64,000 nucleotides of DNA from Tolypothrix sp. PCC 7910 (GCF_011769525.1 NZ_CP050440.1:2977501-3041500), one strand, 5' to 3'; shown: positions 9,618 to 19,223, counted from the first letter of the stretch. Notes: generated from the sequence alone by a model not told the origin. Numbers and translations are program-made.

Positions 9618-10481
9618 GTGTATTCATCTTCCATCTTTGAAGGCAATCTTTATAATTTTTCCGAGCAAGAACCGCAACGCGCGCCCATAGGTATCTTTGA
9701 TAGTGGCGTGGGTGGTTTAACAGTATTGCGACAAGTTTATCGGCAACTTCCTAACGAATCTGTTATTTATTTTGGCGATACAGCGCGACTGCCCTATGGC
9801 ATTCGTTCACAAGCAGAAATTCTACAATATGTGCGCGAAATTTTGACCTGGATGCAACAGCAACAGGTCAAAATGGTAATTATGGCTTGTAACACCAGTT
9901 CGGCTTTAGCTCTAGACATCGTCCGCGCAGAATTTAATCTGCCAATTCTCGGCGTGATTCTCCCGGGAGCTAGAGCCGCAGTGCAACAAGGCAAGCGAAT
10001 TGGTGTGATTGCTACCCCCGCCACGGCTAAAAGTAATGCTTATAAGCAAGCAATACTAGAGATTGATCCTCATGTCCAAGTCTGGCAAGTTGGTTGCCCA
10101 GAATTTGTGCCTCTCATTGAGCAAAACCGGATTCATGACCCCTACACGACTGAAGTGGCGCGCTCATATTTAGAACCCTTAATCAAGCAGGAAATCGATA
10201 CTTTAGTTTACGGCTGTACCCATTATCCTCACCTTGCCCCTGTCCTGCGATCGCTTCTTCCTTCTCATGTAAAGCTAGTTGATCCAGCAGTGAATGTTGT
10301 CGCCGCTTGTATCCAAGATTTAGACCTATTAGGTTTAAGGAATACCCATCCCCCATTACCCACACGCTTTGCGGTTAGCGGCTGTGCCCAACAGTTTGCC
10401 CAATCAGGATTGCAGTGGTTAGGCTATACTCCATTAGTTGAGGAAGTTAGCTTTAGCGAAGCTAAAGCCTCTCATCTATAA
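9618..10481 (+). CDS. murI: Glutamate racemase
   Basis: Cofactor-independent racemase making D-glutamate for peptidoglycan, 287 residues. Both catalytic cysteines are visible: the first in MACNTSSA and the second in YGCTHYP. The N-terminal GIFDSGVGGLTVLRQV is the family signature, preceded by a 26-residue extension from a GTG start, there being no earlier ATG in frame. It follows the two amidase genes in the same orientation, placing three peptidoglycan genes in a row. The 130-base gap to amiC2 leaves open whether it has its own promoter. Confidence 0.93.
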   Translation: MYSSSIFEGNLYNFSEQEPQRAPIGIFDSGVGGLTVLRQVYRQLPNESVIYFGDTARLPYGIRSQAEILQYVREILTWMQQQQVKMVIMACNTSSALALDIVRAEFNLPILGVILPGARAAVQQGKRIGVIATPATAKSNAYKQAILEIDPHVQVWQVGCPEFVPLIEQNRIHDPYTTEVARSYLEPLIKQEIDTLVYGCTHYPHLAPVLRSLLPSHVKLVDPAVNVVAACIQDLDLLGLRNTHPPLPTRFAVSGCAQQFAQSGLQWLGYTPLVEEVSFSEAKASHL

Positions 10482-10497
10482 AAAAACTTTTTTGATC

Positions 10498-10580
10498 AAG
10501 TATTTATGAGTCAAGAGTCTACAGTCCAGAACAATTTCCCGAACCATTGACCATTGACTCTTGACTATTGACTATTAACA
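10498..10580. repeat. TTGACT-type short tandem repeats downstream of murI
   Basis: Runs of imperfect heptamers (ATTGACC, ATTGACT, CTTGACT) resembling those at 1190-1250 and 55530-55565. This is the short tandemly repeated repetitive sequence type common between genes of heterocystous cyanobacteria. It overlaps the 3' end of the small ORF on the reverse strand. Confidence 0.6.
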
Positions 10581-10762
10581 GCTTCAGTCACTTTTGAGGC
10601 TACTGATAGTTCTTGTATATGTTTCCCCTGCTTTGCCACAGTTACATTTGTAGGATTACCGTTTTTTCCTGTTCGCTTTGCTAGTGCTAATAGTAGGTAA
10701 ACGGTGAACAAATATCCAGCAGCTAAAATAAAAATCATCATAGGCATATTTCCGTAAATCAT
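10565..10762 (-). CDS. Small single-span membrane protein, function unknown
   Basis: Predicted 65-residue protein starting MIYGNMPMMIFILAAGYLFTVYLLLALAKRTG, one clear transmembrane helix followed by a polar tail. GGTAG/AAGGTG lies upstream of the ATG. The last residues run through a heptamer-repeat region, so the C-terminus may vary between strains. A short hypothetical gene occurs at the comparable place in Anabaena between murI and the prenyl synthase. No function can be assigned. Confidence 0.55.
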   Translation of the reverse strand: MIYGNMPMMIFILAAGYLFTVYLLLALAKRTGKNGNPTNVTVAKQGKHIQELSVASKVTEAVNSQ

Positions 10763-12124
10763 TGTTCTACCAGCACCTTTCTCAAACGAATATGCACTTT
10801 CAACACATAAGTAAAACTTCTACCACCCAAGAGAATTCTTGATGGCTGTAGTTTGCTATGCTAGACTACTCCGTAGGGATAAATTCTCTACGGAAGACGG
10901 ATTTAGTATTTAACTTAATTTTTCACGGACTACACATTCCAGAGCAGTTAAATTGCCAAATGACAATTATTAACTACTCTATTCAGCAGTCTACCTAGCC
11001 CGTGTTATTGCTGCTCACACCGCTTTTCCCAGAGTAACGCCAAAGCTCAATGTCAAGTAAAACCGAGCTGTTCCCTGTATGGGTAGCGTATAACTCCAAA
11101 CCAACAGGCTTGCAGGTCGCTAGCTATCAAATCAGGAATTACTCCCTTGACTTAACCGCGACATTTATTGACTCACAAGACCTAAAGAGTATAATTACCT
11201 AGTGGTAATTTACTTTTGGCAAGTGAATATCTGAAAAATTTAAAATCCCTAGATCATAGCGTAACACAAGGTTCCCGACTTTTAAGCCTACTTTGTGGCT
11301 AAATTTGAAAATTTCTCAATGGCTTAAACAAGTGAGAAAAATTTAGTCTAACACTTGGTACTAGATGTATTACTTTACACTAAAAAATCTATACCTGTAA
11401 AATTTATTTATTGCAATAAAAGTAACTAAGTAAATAACTTTTGCAGAATAAATTTTGTGAAAAAAGAAATATAGCTCTAAAAAATTGTTTTAGGCAGAAT
11501 TTCTGAGAGTACTTAAAGTAACTCTTGTAACGAAATAATACTGTATTACTTACGTGATTCTGTTATTTATCTGTAAAGATATTTTGGAGATATCCCAAAA
11601 GCCTAAAAATCTGAATAGATGCTAAATTTGTCTAGGGAAATCAGATTCAGATAATCATAACACTTTGCTGTAACTAAAAATACATTTTACTTAATAATTT
11701 CGGGCAAACGGCTAAGAAGCTTAGTCCCTCATATTTACCCTCTTAGTTTTTACCAGAGGTTCATGCCAGCGCCTCAGCGTTTCTCAGATAAGACCGTGCT
11801 AGAAGCCTAAGAACTTGGCAAGACTTTTGCTATGGCCACTAGGCATGAGTATCATCTCAAAGCAGATAAAAGGCAATAAATTTTGGTGTCTCAGACAAAA
11901 ATTATGAGAATTTTACTGCTGCTGATTACAGTTAATTATTCCCTGCCGACTATTTTAATTAACATAAAAAGACAAATAAATCAGGAATAACAAGACTTTC
12001 ACCGCTCACAGAAGAGTTCTGAGTGAGGTATTCCCGGATCAAAACTTTGCGCTGGACCTGGGTTATCTTAAAATGAGTATAGGATATGTAAACTTTCGTA
12101 ACCTAAGCCAGAGTCCGCCCATCC
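10763..12124. other. Long gene-free stretch upstream of sds
   Basis: About 1.36 kb with no credible ORF. It contains a hairpin around CCGTAG/CTACGG (near 10.87 kb), an imperfect long inverted repeat at 11399-11456, and a hairpin CTCACAGAA/TTCT-GTGAG at 12005-12027 in the likely sds leader. No tRNA or known RNA fold was recognised. Confidence 0.6.
11399..11456. repeat. Imperfect inverted repeat, 58 nt
   Basis: The left arm beginning AAAATTTATT, then TGCAA and AAAGT, pairs with the right arm ACTTTTGCAG-AATAAATTTT with small bulges. It could be a decayed miniature element or the hairpin of an unannotated transcript. Confidence 0.4.
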
Positions 12125-13096
12125 ATGACCCCAGCCACCTCCCTGTTTACCCCTGTGGAAGCAGACCTGCGAATACTAGCAGATAATCTCAAACAGCTAG
12201 TTGGAAATCGCCACCCCATACTTTATGCAGCCGCCGAACACCTATTTGGTGCTGGGGGAAAGCGCATTAGACCAGCTATAGTTCTACTGATAGCGCGAGC
12301 ATCCATTCTAGAACAAGACATTACGCCCCGTCACCGACGCTTAGCTGAGATTACAGAAATGATCCACACAGCAAGCTTAGTACATGATGATGTAGTTGAT
12401 GAATCTCAGATGCGACGTGGTGTCCCCACTGTTCATAGTTTGTTTGGTAACCGCATAGCCGTATTAGCAGGAGACTTTCTCTTCGCTCAATCATCCTGGT
12501 ATTTAGCCAACTTGGATAATTTGGAAGTTGTAAAATTGCTTTCTGAAGTGATTATGGATTTGGCGGCTGGAGAAATCCAGCAGGGACTAAATCGTTTTGA
12601 TACGAATATCTCAATAGAGACTTACTTAAAAAAGAGCTATTACAAAACTGCTTCATTAATTGCCAACAGCTCTAAAGCAGCTGGCTTACTTAGTGATGTA
12701 TCCTCAGAAACCGCCGAGCATTTATATAACTACGGTCGTCATCTTGGTCTAGCATTCCAGATTGTGGATGATATTTTCGATTTCACGAGTTCGGTAGAAA
12801 CTTTAGGTAAACCAGTGGGCTCTGATCTTAAAAGTGGACATCTTACTGCACCAGTTTTATTTGCTCTAGCGGAAAAACCATATTTAGAAGTATTGATTGA
12901 GAGAGAGTTTGCTCAAGATGGAGATTTAGAGCAAGCACTAAGGCTGATTCAAGAAAGCCAAGGAATACAGCAGGCGCGAGAATTAGCAGATCATCATGCA
13001 AAACTTGCAACTGAACATATTGCAGTTTTACCACCTTCAGAATCACGTCAAGCCTTAATTGACATGGCTACCTATGTACTGAGTAGGCTGTATTAG
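12125..13096 (+). CDS. sds: Solanesyl (all-trans polyprenyl) diphosphate synthase
   Basis: Trans-prenyltransferase of 323 residues that extends allylic diphosphates with IPP; in cyanobacteria it supplies the C45 tail of plastoquinone. The first aspartate-rich motif is DDVVD (D88, D89, D92) within LVHDDVVDES, and the second is DDIFD (D215, D216, D219). Small residues five and four positions before the first motif (A83, S84) fit a long-chain product. The GGKRIRP segment that binds IPP is present. Gene position matches the Anabaena gene between murI and hetZ. Chain length is inferred, not shown. Confidence 0.9.
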   Translation: MTPATSLFTPVEADLRILADNLKQLVGNRHPILYAAAEHLFGAGGKRIRPAIVLLIARASILEQDITPRHRRLAEITEMIHTASLVHDDVVDESQMRRGVPTVHSLFGNRIAVLAGDFLFAQSSWYLANLDNLEVVKLLSEVIMDLAAGEIQQGLNRFDTNISIETYLKKSYYKTASLIANSSKAAGLLSDVSSETAEHLYNYGRHLGLAFQIVDDIFDFTSSVETLGKPVGSDLKSGHLTAPVLFALAEKPYLEVLIEREFAQDGDLEQALRLIQESQGIQQARELADHHAKLATEHIAVLPPSESRQALIDMATYVLSRLY

Positions 13097-13211
13097 GGAT
13101 TAGGGGCTAGAGACTCGGTAGTATAGGAAAATAGCCATACCCAATGACGGGTTGCTCCACTTAGGAAAACCCCTGCGTACCTGTTACTGTCTCCCCAATG
13201 CCCCATTCCCT

Positions 13212-13682
13212 TCAAGCAATATCAGGTGGTACTTGTCTTGGCGATCGCTTTTTTAGTTGTTGCTGAATCCGATTTTGTAAATCAGATCGCCGCACCTCCA
13301 CAGCGTTTGTACTCATGCCAGAAGTTTCTAAAAACACTATACTATCTACGGATTCTAGCGCCACCAGTTGGAACAAAATGTGAGTTACAGGAATGTCTGT
13401 AGCTATTAATTGCTCTTCAACCCCCGCAGATGAGGCCAGTGAAGCATCTTTCAAGGTAGGAAATGCGTAAATAACACGTTTTTCTAATCCTGGGTTTGCT
13501 CGATTGCTCAATGTAGTTAAAACCCACTCAGACTCCACACTTTGGAGAATATAATACTGAGGGTGACTTAAATGATGAGCGATCGCCTTTAAAGCAGGGG
13601 CAATTGCTGTAACAAGTTGTGGTGTTATACCATCGTGAGGTGCATTATCAATCAACAATTGAATTTGTGCTTCTAAATCCAT
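13212..13682 (-). CDS. Conserved hypothetical protein divergent from hetZ
   Basis: 156-residue soluble protein starting MDLEAQIQLLIDNAPHDG if ATG 13682 is used; an upstream ATG at 13724 would add 14 residues that look unlike the rest and lacks a ribosome-binding site. I see no membrane segment, signal peptide or catalytic motif. The composition is an ordinary alpha/beta mix ending in a basic helix (LQNRIQQQLKKRSPRQ). It is transcribed divergently from hetZ and its start lies about 200 bases from hetZ, so they may share regulatory sequence. Function unknown. Confidence 0.75.
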   Translation of the reverse strand: MDLEAQIQLLIDNAPHDGITPQLVTAIAPALKAIAHHLSHPQYYILQSVESEWVLTTLSNRANPGLEKRVIYAFPTLKDASLASSAGVEEQLIATDIPVTHILFQLVALESVDSIVFLETSGMSTNAVEVRRSDLQNRIQQQLKKRSPRQVPPDIA

Positions 13683-13740
13683 AATGACTTGTCCACGGCT
13701 CCTGGGTAATGGCCATAACATCAAAACAGAGTATGATCAA

Positions 13741-13755
13741 CCCAATCAAGTTGGG
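13741..13755. promoter_or_regulatory. Palindrome in the hetZ upstream region
   Basis: CCCAATCAAGTTGGG is a perfect inverted repeat (CCCAA-5-TTGGG) about 130 bases before hetZ. hetZ is a direct HetR target in Anabaena, but this palindrome does not match the strong HetR site known upstream of hetP, so its role is open. Confidence 0.3.
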
Positions 13756-13886
13756 AATAATAAATTAAACCGAATCCTGGATGCAGGATTGGTCTGCGTT
13801 TAGCTTATACGCAAAATCATCAAGCCAACACCCACGGTCGTACAGGTTGTGTTTAAGTATGTTAGGGTCTTTTAAAAACAGAGACT

Positions 13887-15077
13887 ATGAATTCAGCCGC
13901 AACCGCAACTATTCAGGGAGAAGATTCTATCGGCGTGGAGGTGATATTTCAACTCCTATTTAAGGAGCTTAAACAGTCAACCAAAGCTTCGGAACGGAAT
14001 TGCCATGATGTGGCAACACGAATTGCCGCCGAAGTATACCGCATTTGCACTGAGAGTAAACGTATCCAAGCTTCCGGTGCTATAGAAAATTCAGCAATGA
14101 CTCTAGCTAAACACCGACTGCAACAGTGTATTAGATACTATCAGTTGGGTTCAAATCGGGGTAGAGTCGAACTACATAGCACTTTGAGTGCCATCATTTA
14201 TCGCTATATTAACCCGCCTCAGAAGCAATTGAGTTATCAAGGGCGGTTAACTATCATTGAAGATTTCCTACAGAGCTTTTATTTGGAGGCTTTGAACGCT
14301 TTCCGCCGCGAAAATCAATTGGGTAGTGCCTATCGCCCCCAAACACTGTTGGAATTGGCAGAGTATATGGCATTTACCGAGCGCTATGGTAAGCGCCGCA
14401 TACCTTTGCCAGGTCGACAACAGCAGCTAATTATTCTCCGCGCGCAAACCTTTTCGCAACAGCAACCTCCAGAAACAAGTGTAGACATTGAACAAGCCTC
14501 AGAAGGTAGTGCCAATGAAGCTGATGGTTCTTGGGAAGAACCAGCTGTACAACAACTGCGTTCGGCAATGGCCACGCAAGCAGAACCAGAACCCGAAGAA
14601 GACACACTACGCTCTGTTGTCATTACGGAACTATTAAATTATCTTGAACAACGCCAACAAAACGACTGTGCCGATTACTTCAGTCTCCGTCTTCAGGATC
14701 TCTCAGCACAAGAAATAGAGTCGATTTTGGGCTTAACCCCTCGCCAGAGGGATTACTTACAGCAACGGTTTAAATATCATTTAATTCGGTTTGCCTTGTT
14801 GCATCGTTGGGAATTGGTTCATGAATGGTTAGAAGCTTCATTGCCTACGAATTTAGGTTTGACTCCCCAGCAATGGCAAGCATACACAGCAGAGCTAGAT
14901 GAAAAACAGCGGTCTCTACTAGATATGAAGCAACAAGGAGAACCGGACGAAAAAATTGCCAAAACCTTAGGTTTGTCTATGGCACAACTGCAAAAACGCT
15001 GGTTTAAAATTTTGGAACAAGCTTGGGAAATTCGTAACTCTTTAGTGTCCGGATCGGGTGCATCTACTCATGAATAG
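13887..15077 (+). CDS. hetZ: Heterocyst differentiation protein HetZ
   Basis: HetZ, 396 residues, is a DNA-binding regulator required early in heterocyst differentiation, acting with HetR and HetP-family proteins. Recognised from its overall sequence (GVEVIFQLLFKELKQSTKAS near the start, SAYRPQTLLELAEYMAFTERYGKRRIPLPG in the middle) and from the following patU gene. The C-terminal part includes a sigma-like helix-turn-helix stretch (DEKIAKTLGLSMAQLQKRW). A Glu/Ala-rich segment around residues 190-235 looks like a flexible linker. It overlaps patU, consistent with one transcript, as in Anabaena alr0099-alr0101. Its presence indicates a heterocyst-forming strain. Confidence 0.93.
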   Translation: MNSAATATIQGEDSIGVEVIFQLLFKELKQSTKASERNCHDVATRIAAEVYRICTESKRIQASGAIENSAMTLAKHRLQQCIRYYQLGSNRGRVELHSTLSAIIYRYINPPQKQLSYQGRLTIIEDFLQSFYLEALNAFRRENQLGSAYRPQTLLELAEYMAFTERYGKRRIPLPGRQQQLIILRAQTFSQQQPPETSVDIEQASEGSANEADGSWEEPAVQQLRSAMATQAEPEPEEDTLRSVVITELLNYLEQRQQNDCADYFSLRLQDLSAQEIESILGLTPRQRDYLQQRFKYHLIRFALLHRWELVHEWLEASLPTNLGLTPQQWQAYTAELDEKQRSLLDMKQQGEPDEKIAKTLGLSMAQLQKRWFKILEQAWEIRNSLVSGSGASTHE

Positions 15078-16047
15078 TGACTCAGAATCCTTTCATCACC
15101 AATTACTTAGTTTGGTGTTGGCAGACAATGTCACCACCACTGAGTTCTCCTCGGTAGATTGTCAGGAAATTAACGGGGTGGAAAACCCACTTAAGCAAAC
15201 TGCCGGATTTGAAGGTGGGAAGCAAGAGTTGGGTGGGACACCCCAAACCTTTCAATTGGGAGAAATTCCTACTGTGCAAGAACGTTTTCAAGCCGTCATT
15301 AAACATCGGTTACAACTTCAAATTCAAAATCGTCCTCCCTTATTCCCTTGGGAAACACAATTAGTAGACTATCCCGATTACGCCGACGAGCCATCGGTAG
15401 CTTTTGTTCCCGCATGGGGTTGGATAGCACAACAGTCAAAGCTGAATTTGCCGATTGCACTGCCGGAAAGCATTTTCCGTCAGTTGTTAGAAAAATGTCA
15501 ACTATTGCTGACATCTTCCCTACCTTTGGGGGCAAAATTAGTTCAGGCTGTAGAAGAGTTATTCCCTAGCCATAATCCCCAAACCTTAAACGACATAGCT
15601 GGATTAGTTCTCAGAAGTGGTACTAGTCGATCTATAGACGCACTGGAGGCCATGCCTAATCTCCAGAGCGATTACTCAGACTTAAGAGAACCTCAACAAA
15701 TGGCATTGTCATTACTCACAGTTAAACAACTGTTAGACACTTTGACTATACCCATCTCACTAACCCATCCAGTGGTAGAAAGAGAATGGCTAACTAGTGC
15801 AGGTATTCTGAAGTTAAAAATAGAATACCAATCCCAAAGAGGAAAACTGCGTGTTCAAGGTGAGTTACCCACAAGAGGTATTTTTCAACTTCAAGGTGAT
15901 GCTACCCAAGCTGTAGCACAATCTTCTAATACTGGAAGCTTGGTTGTAGAATTACCCTGTCAGCAGATTAACCAAACTTATACTTTGGAAGTGGATTTCC
16001 CAGAAATAGACCAACAGCCACTTGTGTTTGTTATTAATCCTACATAA
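15070..16047 (+). CDS. patU: Heterocyst pattern protein PatU (unsplit)
   Basis: 325 residues from ATG 15070, which overlaps the last eight bases of hetZ; an in-frame GTG at 15058 would add MHLL. PatU takes part in controlling heterocyst spacing together with HetZ. In Anabaena PCC 7120 the gene is broken into patU5 and patU3; here one uninterrupted frame covers both parts, as in Nostoc punctiforme. The N-terminal third is acidic and low in structure, the middle (RLQLQIQNRPPLFPWETQLVDYPDY) is conserved, and the C-terminus looks like a beta-rich domain (LKLKIEYQSQRGKLRVQGELPTRG). No enzymatic motif is visible. Confidence 0.88.
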   Translation: MNSDSESFHHQLLSLVLADNVTTTEFSSVDCQEINGVENPLKQTAGFEGGKQELGGTPQTFQLGEIPTVQERFQAVIKHRLQLQIQNRPPLFPWETQLVDYPDYADEPSVAFVPAWGWIAQQSKLNLPIALPESIFRQLLEKCQLLLTSSLPLGAKLVQAVEELFPSHNPQTLNDIAGLVLRSGTSRSIDALEAMPNLQSDYSDLREPQQMALSLLTVKQLLDTLTIPISLTHPVVEREWLTSAGILKLKIEYQSQRGKLRVQGELPTRGIFQLQGDATQAVAQSSNTGSLVVELPCQQINQTYTLEVDFPEIDQQPLVFVINPT

Positions 16048-16371
16048 GTGAAATGATCACTCCTAGCACCCTATTTTGATAAACGTCAATAGATAATTGC
16101 AGATTATCCTGGTTTTGAAACTTATCTTTTTTTCAACAAGCGGTATTGAAGGAGCCTACGCAAACATATATTGATTGGTAGAACCTAGCACAAGACGCGT
16201 AGATTCACAGAGATGCTATTTATATTTGGCTACCACTTTACTTAGGAAATTCCCATTCGCTAAAGGCATTTTCATAGAGTAGGGTAGGGTAGTAGCTGGA
16301 GGCAGGTTAATTAATTTCCATACCCAGCATAGTGTCTTAGCGTCTACATCATCGCTTGGCTCATACTTTAA
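16048..16371. other. Intergenic region patU to transglutaminase-like gene
   Basis: About 320 bases, no ORF. The right half (GTAGGGTAGGGTAGTAGC near 16280) is a short direct repeat. Nothing else recognised. Confidence 0.6.
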
Positions 16372-18711
16372 ATGTTTAACTTATCCAGGATCAATCGGTT
16401 TTGGCGTCTACCTGTAGGATATGACGACTGGCGACCAAATAAGCAGAAGTCGCCTTTTATAGAAGTGGAAGATTCAATTGCCTTACGGGTGCTAGTGATT
16501 GCTTTAGTAATTACGGGAATTGTGGCAACAGATATTGCTGCCCAGACTAATTTTAGTCTTTGGGCTATTCCTGTAAGCGTCATGGGTGCAATTTGGAGTT
16601 ACCGCAATCGCCGCAATGCCAATATTACAGTCAAGTTCTGCATTGCCATAGGAATGTTAGTAGCACTGGGTGCTTTCTTTGGGCGGTTATTAGGGGAATT
16701 AAATGATACGCGGTTGGGTTTAGCAGAGTTGCTAATTCAACTTCAAATACTCCACAGCTTTGATACGCCCCGTCGGAAAGATTTGGGCTATTCAATTGTC
16801 ATTGGGCTAATTTTACTAGGTGTGGCAGCAACACTAAGTCAAACTTTAGCATTTGCGCCTGTGCTGTTGTTGTTTTTAGCGATCGCACTGCCAACTTTAG
16901 TCCAAGATTATCGCTCCAGACTAGGCTTGGAGAAACTAAACCTAAAACAAGCAAAGGTAAAAGAGAAAAAATTATCTTCTCTTTTACCTTTTTATTTTTT
17001 AATATTTACACTAGTTTTGGTTTTGGGGCTAGCGATTTTTGCAGTTTTGCCCAGGTTCCCAGGTTATCAATTACGTACCTTTCCTGTCAGTTCCTCTATT
17101 TCTATCAAGGGTAATTTTACAGGACGGAGCATTATTAATCCTGGTTATGTCCGCCAAGGCAATAACAAAAGTCAAGGCGATGGTAACAATGGCAATGGCC
17201 AAGGTGCAAACGGCACACCTGGCAAAATAGATGATAATTTTTATTACGGTTTTAATAGCCAAATGAACCAAAACCTGCGAGGCGCAATGAAGCCCAAGGT
17301 TGTGATGCGGGTGCGATCGCAGGCTGAGGGGTTTTGGCGAGTATTAGCCTTTGATCGCTATACAGGTAAGGGCTGGGAAGTATCTCGCAACGATGATGTT
17401 ACTACCCTGCGGCGAGCGCCTTGGTCTTCCCAAATTTTTCTGCCGCGCCCGATTATTGGGGGAAAAACTCAAGAGATAGTACAAACTTATACAGTGGTCT
17501 CAGATCTACCTAACTTAATCCCCGCACTGAGTTATCCCAAAGAAATTTACTTTCCCACATCGATCATCGCTGTCGATCAAGAAAATAGCTTGCGATCGCC
17601 TGTGGCATTATCAGAAGATCTCACCTATACAGTCATTTCGGAAGTCCCATACCGCGATCGCACTAAGTTAGGACAAGCGTCTACTAAATATCCTCAAAGT
17701 ATCAAAAATTATTATCTGCAAATCCCTCCAGAGATTGCCGAAAAAGTTAGACAACGCACAGAAAAAATTCTCGCTAACTACAATCAAGAACGGGTAGCAA
17801 AGTCAAATAAAGCCCTAGATTCTAACTATGAAAAAACGCTTTACCTAGCCCAGTACTTAAAACAAAACTATTCTATTCCTGATAATCCCTTGGGGCTACC
17901 TTATTTGGATGAGAAAGAAGACTTGGTGGATAATTTTTTGTTTAAGTATAAAGGTGGCTACCCAGATCACTTCTCCACAGTACTCACGATCATGCTGCGT
18001 TCTATAGGCATTCCCGCACGCTTGGTAGCAGGGTTTAGCCCAGGACAGTTCAATCCGTTTACGGGGATGTATGTTGTCCGCAATACTGATGCCTATGCCA
18101 TGACAGAAGTTTACTTTCCTAAATATGGCTGGTTTGCCTTCGATCCCATTCCTAATCATCCTCTGATACCCCCATCAATAGAAGATACCCAGACTTTTAG
18201 TGTGCTCAACCAACTGTGGCGGTGGGTAGCTGGCTGGTTACCTTCCCCAGTTAAAGCCTGGCTTGATTATCTATTTGGGACAATATTTAGCTGGTTGAGT
18301 AAAGCGATCGCTTGGTTTTTTGCTTTATTTTCTCAAGGTTGGTTGGGTGTGTTGACTGGCTTAATCTTGTCCACCACAACCGCTTTCTTTACTTGGCTAG
18401 GTTGGCTACAGTGGCGCGAGTGGCTCAACCACCGATGGTTAAAGAGATTATCACCAATGGAAAGCCTTTATCAACAAATGCTGCAATGGACAGCAAAACA
18501 AGGTTTAGGTAAGCATCCTGCACAAACACCTTTAGAGTATGCCAGAGTAGCTTACCAGCATCATTCACCGACAAACGCCGAGATAATCGATGATATTTGT
18601 CAAGCCTATGTGAAATGGCGTTATGGTAGCCATACTCCTAACTTGCAGCAATTACGACAACGATGGCAAGAAGTGAAAACTAGCACCAATAAACCGAATT
18701 CAAAAAATTAA
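16372..18711 (+). CDS. TgpA/DUF3488-type transglutaminase-like membrane protein, catalytic residues lost
   Basis: 779-residue protein: five to seven N-terminal transmembrane helices (residues about 35-225), a periplasmic transglutaminase-like domain (about 290-600), another transmembrane stretch near 650-690, and a DUF4129-type cytoplasmic tail. The fold is clear from IMLRSIGIPARLVAGFSP and EVYFPKYGWFAFDPIP. However, the position of the catalytic Cys in GYCEHF-type motifs is P531 (GYPDHFST), and the catalytic His of DAHAW is Y575 (DAYAM); only D591 remains. It is therefore probably a non-enzymatic scaffold. It follows patU but after a 320-base gap. Role unknown. Confidence 0.85.
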   Translation: MFNLSRINRFWRLPVGYDDWRPNKQKSPFIEVEDSIALRVLVIALVITGIVATDIAAQTNFSLWAIPVSVMGAIWSYRNRRNANITVKFCIAIGMLVALGAFFGRLLGELNDTRLGLAELLIQLQILHSFDTPRRKDLGYSIVIGLILLGVAATLSQTLAFAPVLLLFLAIALPTLVQDYRSRLGLEKLNLKQAKVKEKKLSSLLPFYFLIFTLVLVLGLAIFAVLPRFPGYQLRTFPVSSSISIKGNFTGRSIINPGYVRQGNNKSQGDGNNGNGQGANGTPGKIDDNFYYGFNSQMNQNLRGAMKPKVVMRVRSQAEGFWRVLAFDRYTGKGWEVSRNDDVTTLRRAPWSSQIFLPRPIIGGKTQEIVQTYTVVSDLPNLIPALSYPKEIYFPTSIIAVDQENSLRSPVALSEDLTYTVISEVPYRDRTKLGQASTKYPQSIKNYYLQIPPEIAEKVRQRTEKILANYNQERVAKSNKALDSNYEKTLYLAQYLKQNYSIPDNPLGLPYLDEKEDLVDNFLFKYKGGYPDHFSTVLTIMLRSIGIPARLVAGFSPGQFNPFTGMYVVRNTDAYAMTEVYFPKYGWFAFDPIPNHPLIPPSIEDTQTFSVLNQLWRWVAGWLPSPVKAWLDYLFGTIFSWLSKAIAWFFALFSQGWLGVLTGLILSTTTAFFTWLGWLQWREWLNHRWLKRLSPMESLYQQMLQWTAKQGLGKHPAQTPLEYARVAYQHHSPTNAEIIDDICQAYVKWRYGSHTPNLQQLRQRWQEVKTSTNKPNSKN

Positions 18712-19223
18712 TGCCTTAGGCTTTTTATCTATATTTAGCAACATAAAGTAAGGGAATAATGATTTATCCCTTATTTTTTTGCTTTTTTCGAGCCTTGTAT
18801 CAATTAATGAGTATAAACACGTTATGGCGTAATTTAGCGCATCTATGCAAATCACTAATGTGCTGCTTAAAATATTTTTAATCTGTCTAAGCACTGCTTG
18901 TCATTTTATACCCATTAGGAACTACAAAAATCTCAGATACTATAGCCTTGAGGGTGTGAGCCTGTTGCCAAATTCTAGAGAATTGGTATTAATAGGTTCA
19001 TGTATTAAAAAAGACGTGTAAGTATAATTTGTTTAATATTTATTTCGCATATATCTTTAGGATGATTTTTGGGTGAATTGGTGTATAAATCGCTAAAGAT
19101 AGCAATTTTTATATAAAAACTAGGAATAACGTGAATTTAAGCGTTGTAACTCGAATTTTTTAGGGATAACATGGAAATAATTATGTACTGACTGCTCACA
19201 TACCATTTGGTATCCGTTTTTTT
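18712..19223. other. AT-rich gap before remA-like gene
   Basis: About 510 very AT-rich bases, holding the terminator hairpin at 18749-18780 and presumably the promoter of the remA-like/gmk genes. No ORF or RNA gene recognised. Confidence 0.6.
18749..18780 (+). terminator. Intrinsic terminator after transglutaminase-like gene
   Basis: TAAGGGAATAA pairs with TTATCCCTTA (one bulged A, TGAT loop) and is followed at once by seven T residues: a standard rho-independent terminator, 38 bases after the stop codon. Confidence 0.75.

Noticed and set aside
13683-13886. Search for the canonical HetR site upstream of hetZ
   Set aside because: No GGGG-TCTAA-CCCC type palindrome found; only the unrelated CCCAA/TTGGG repeat.
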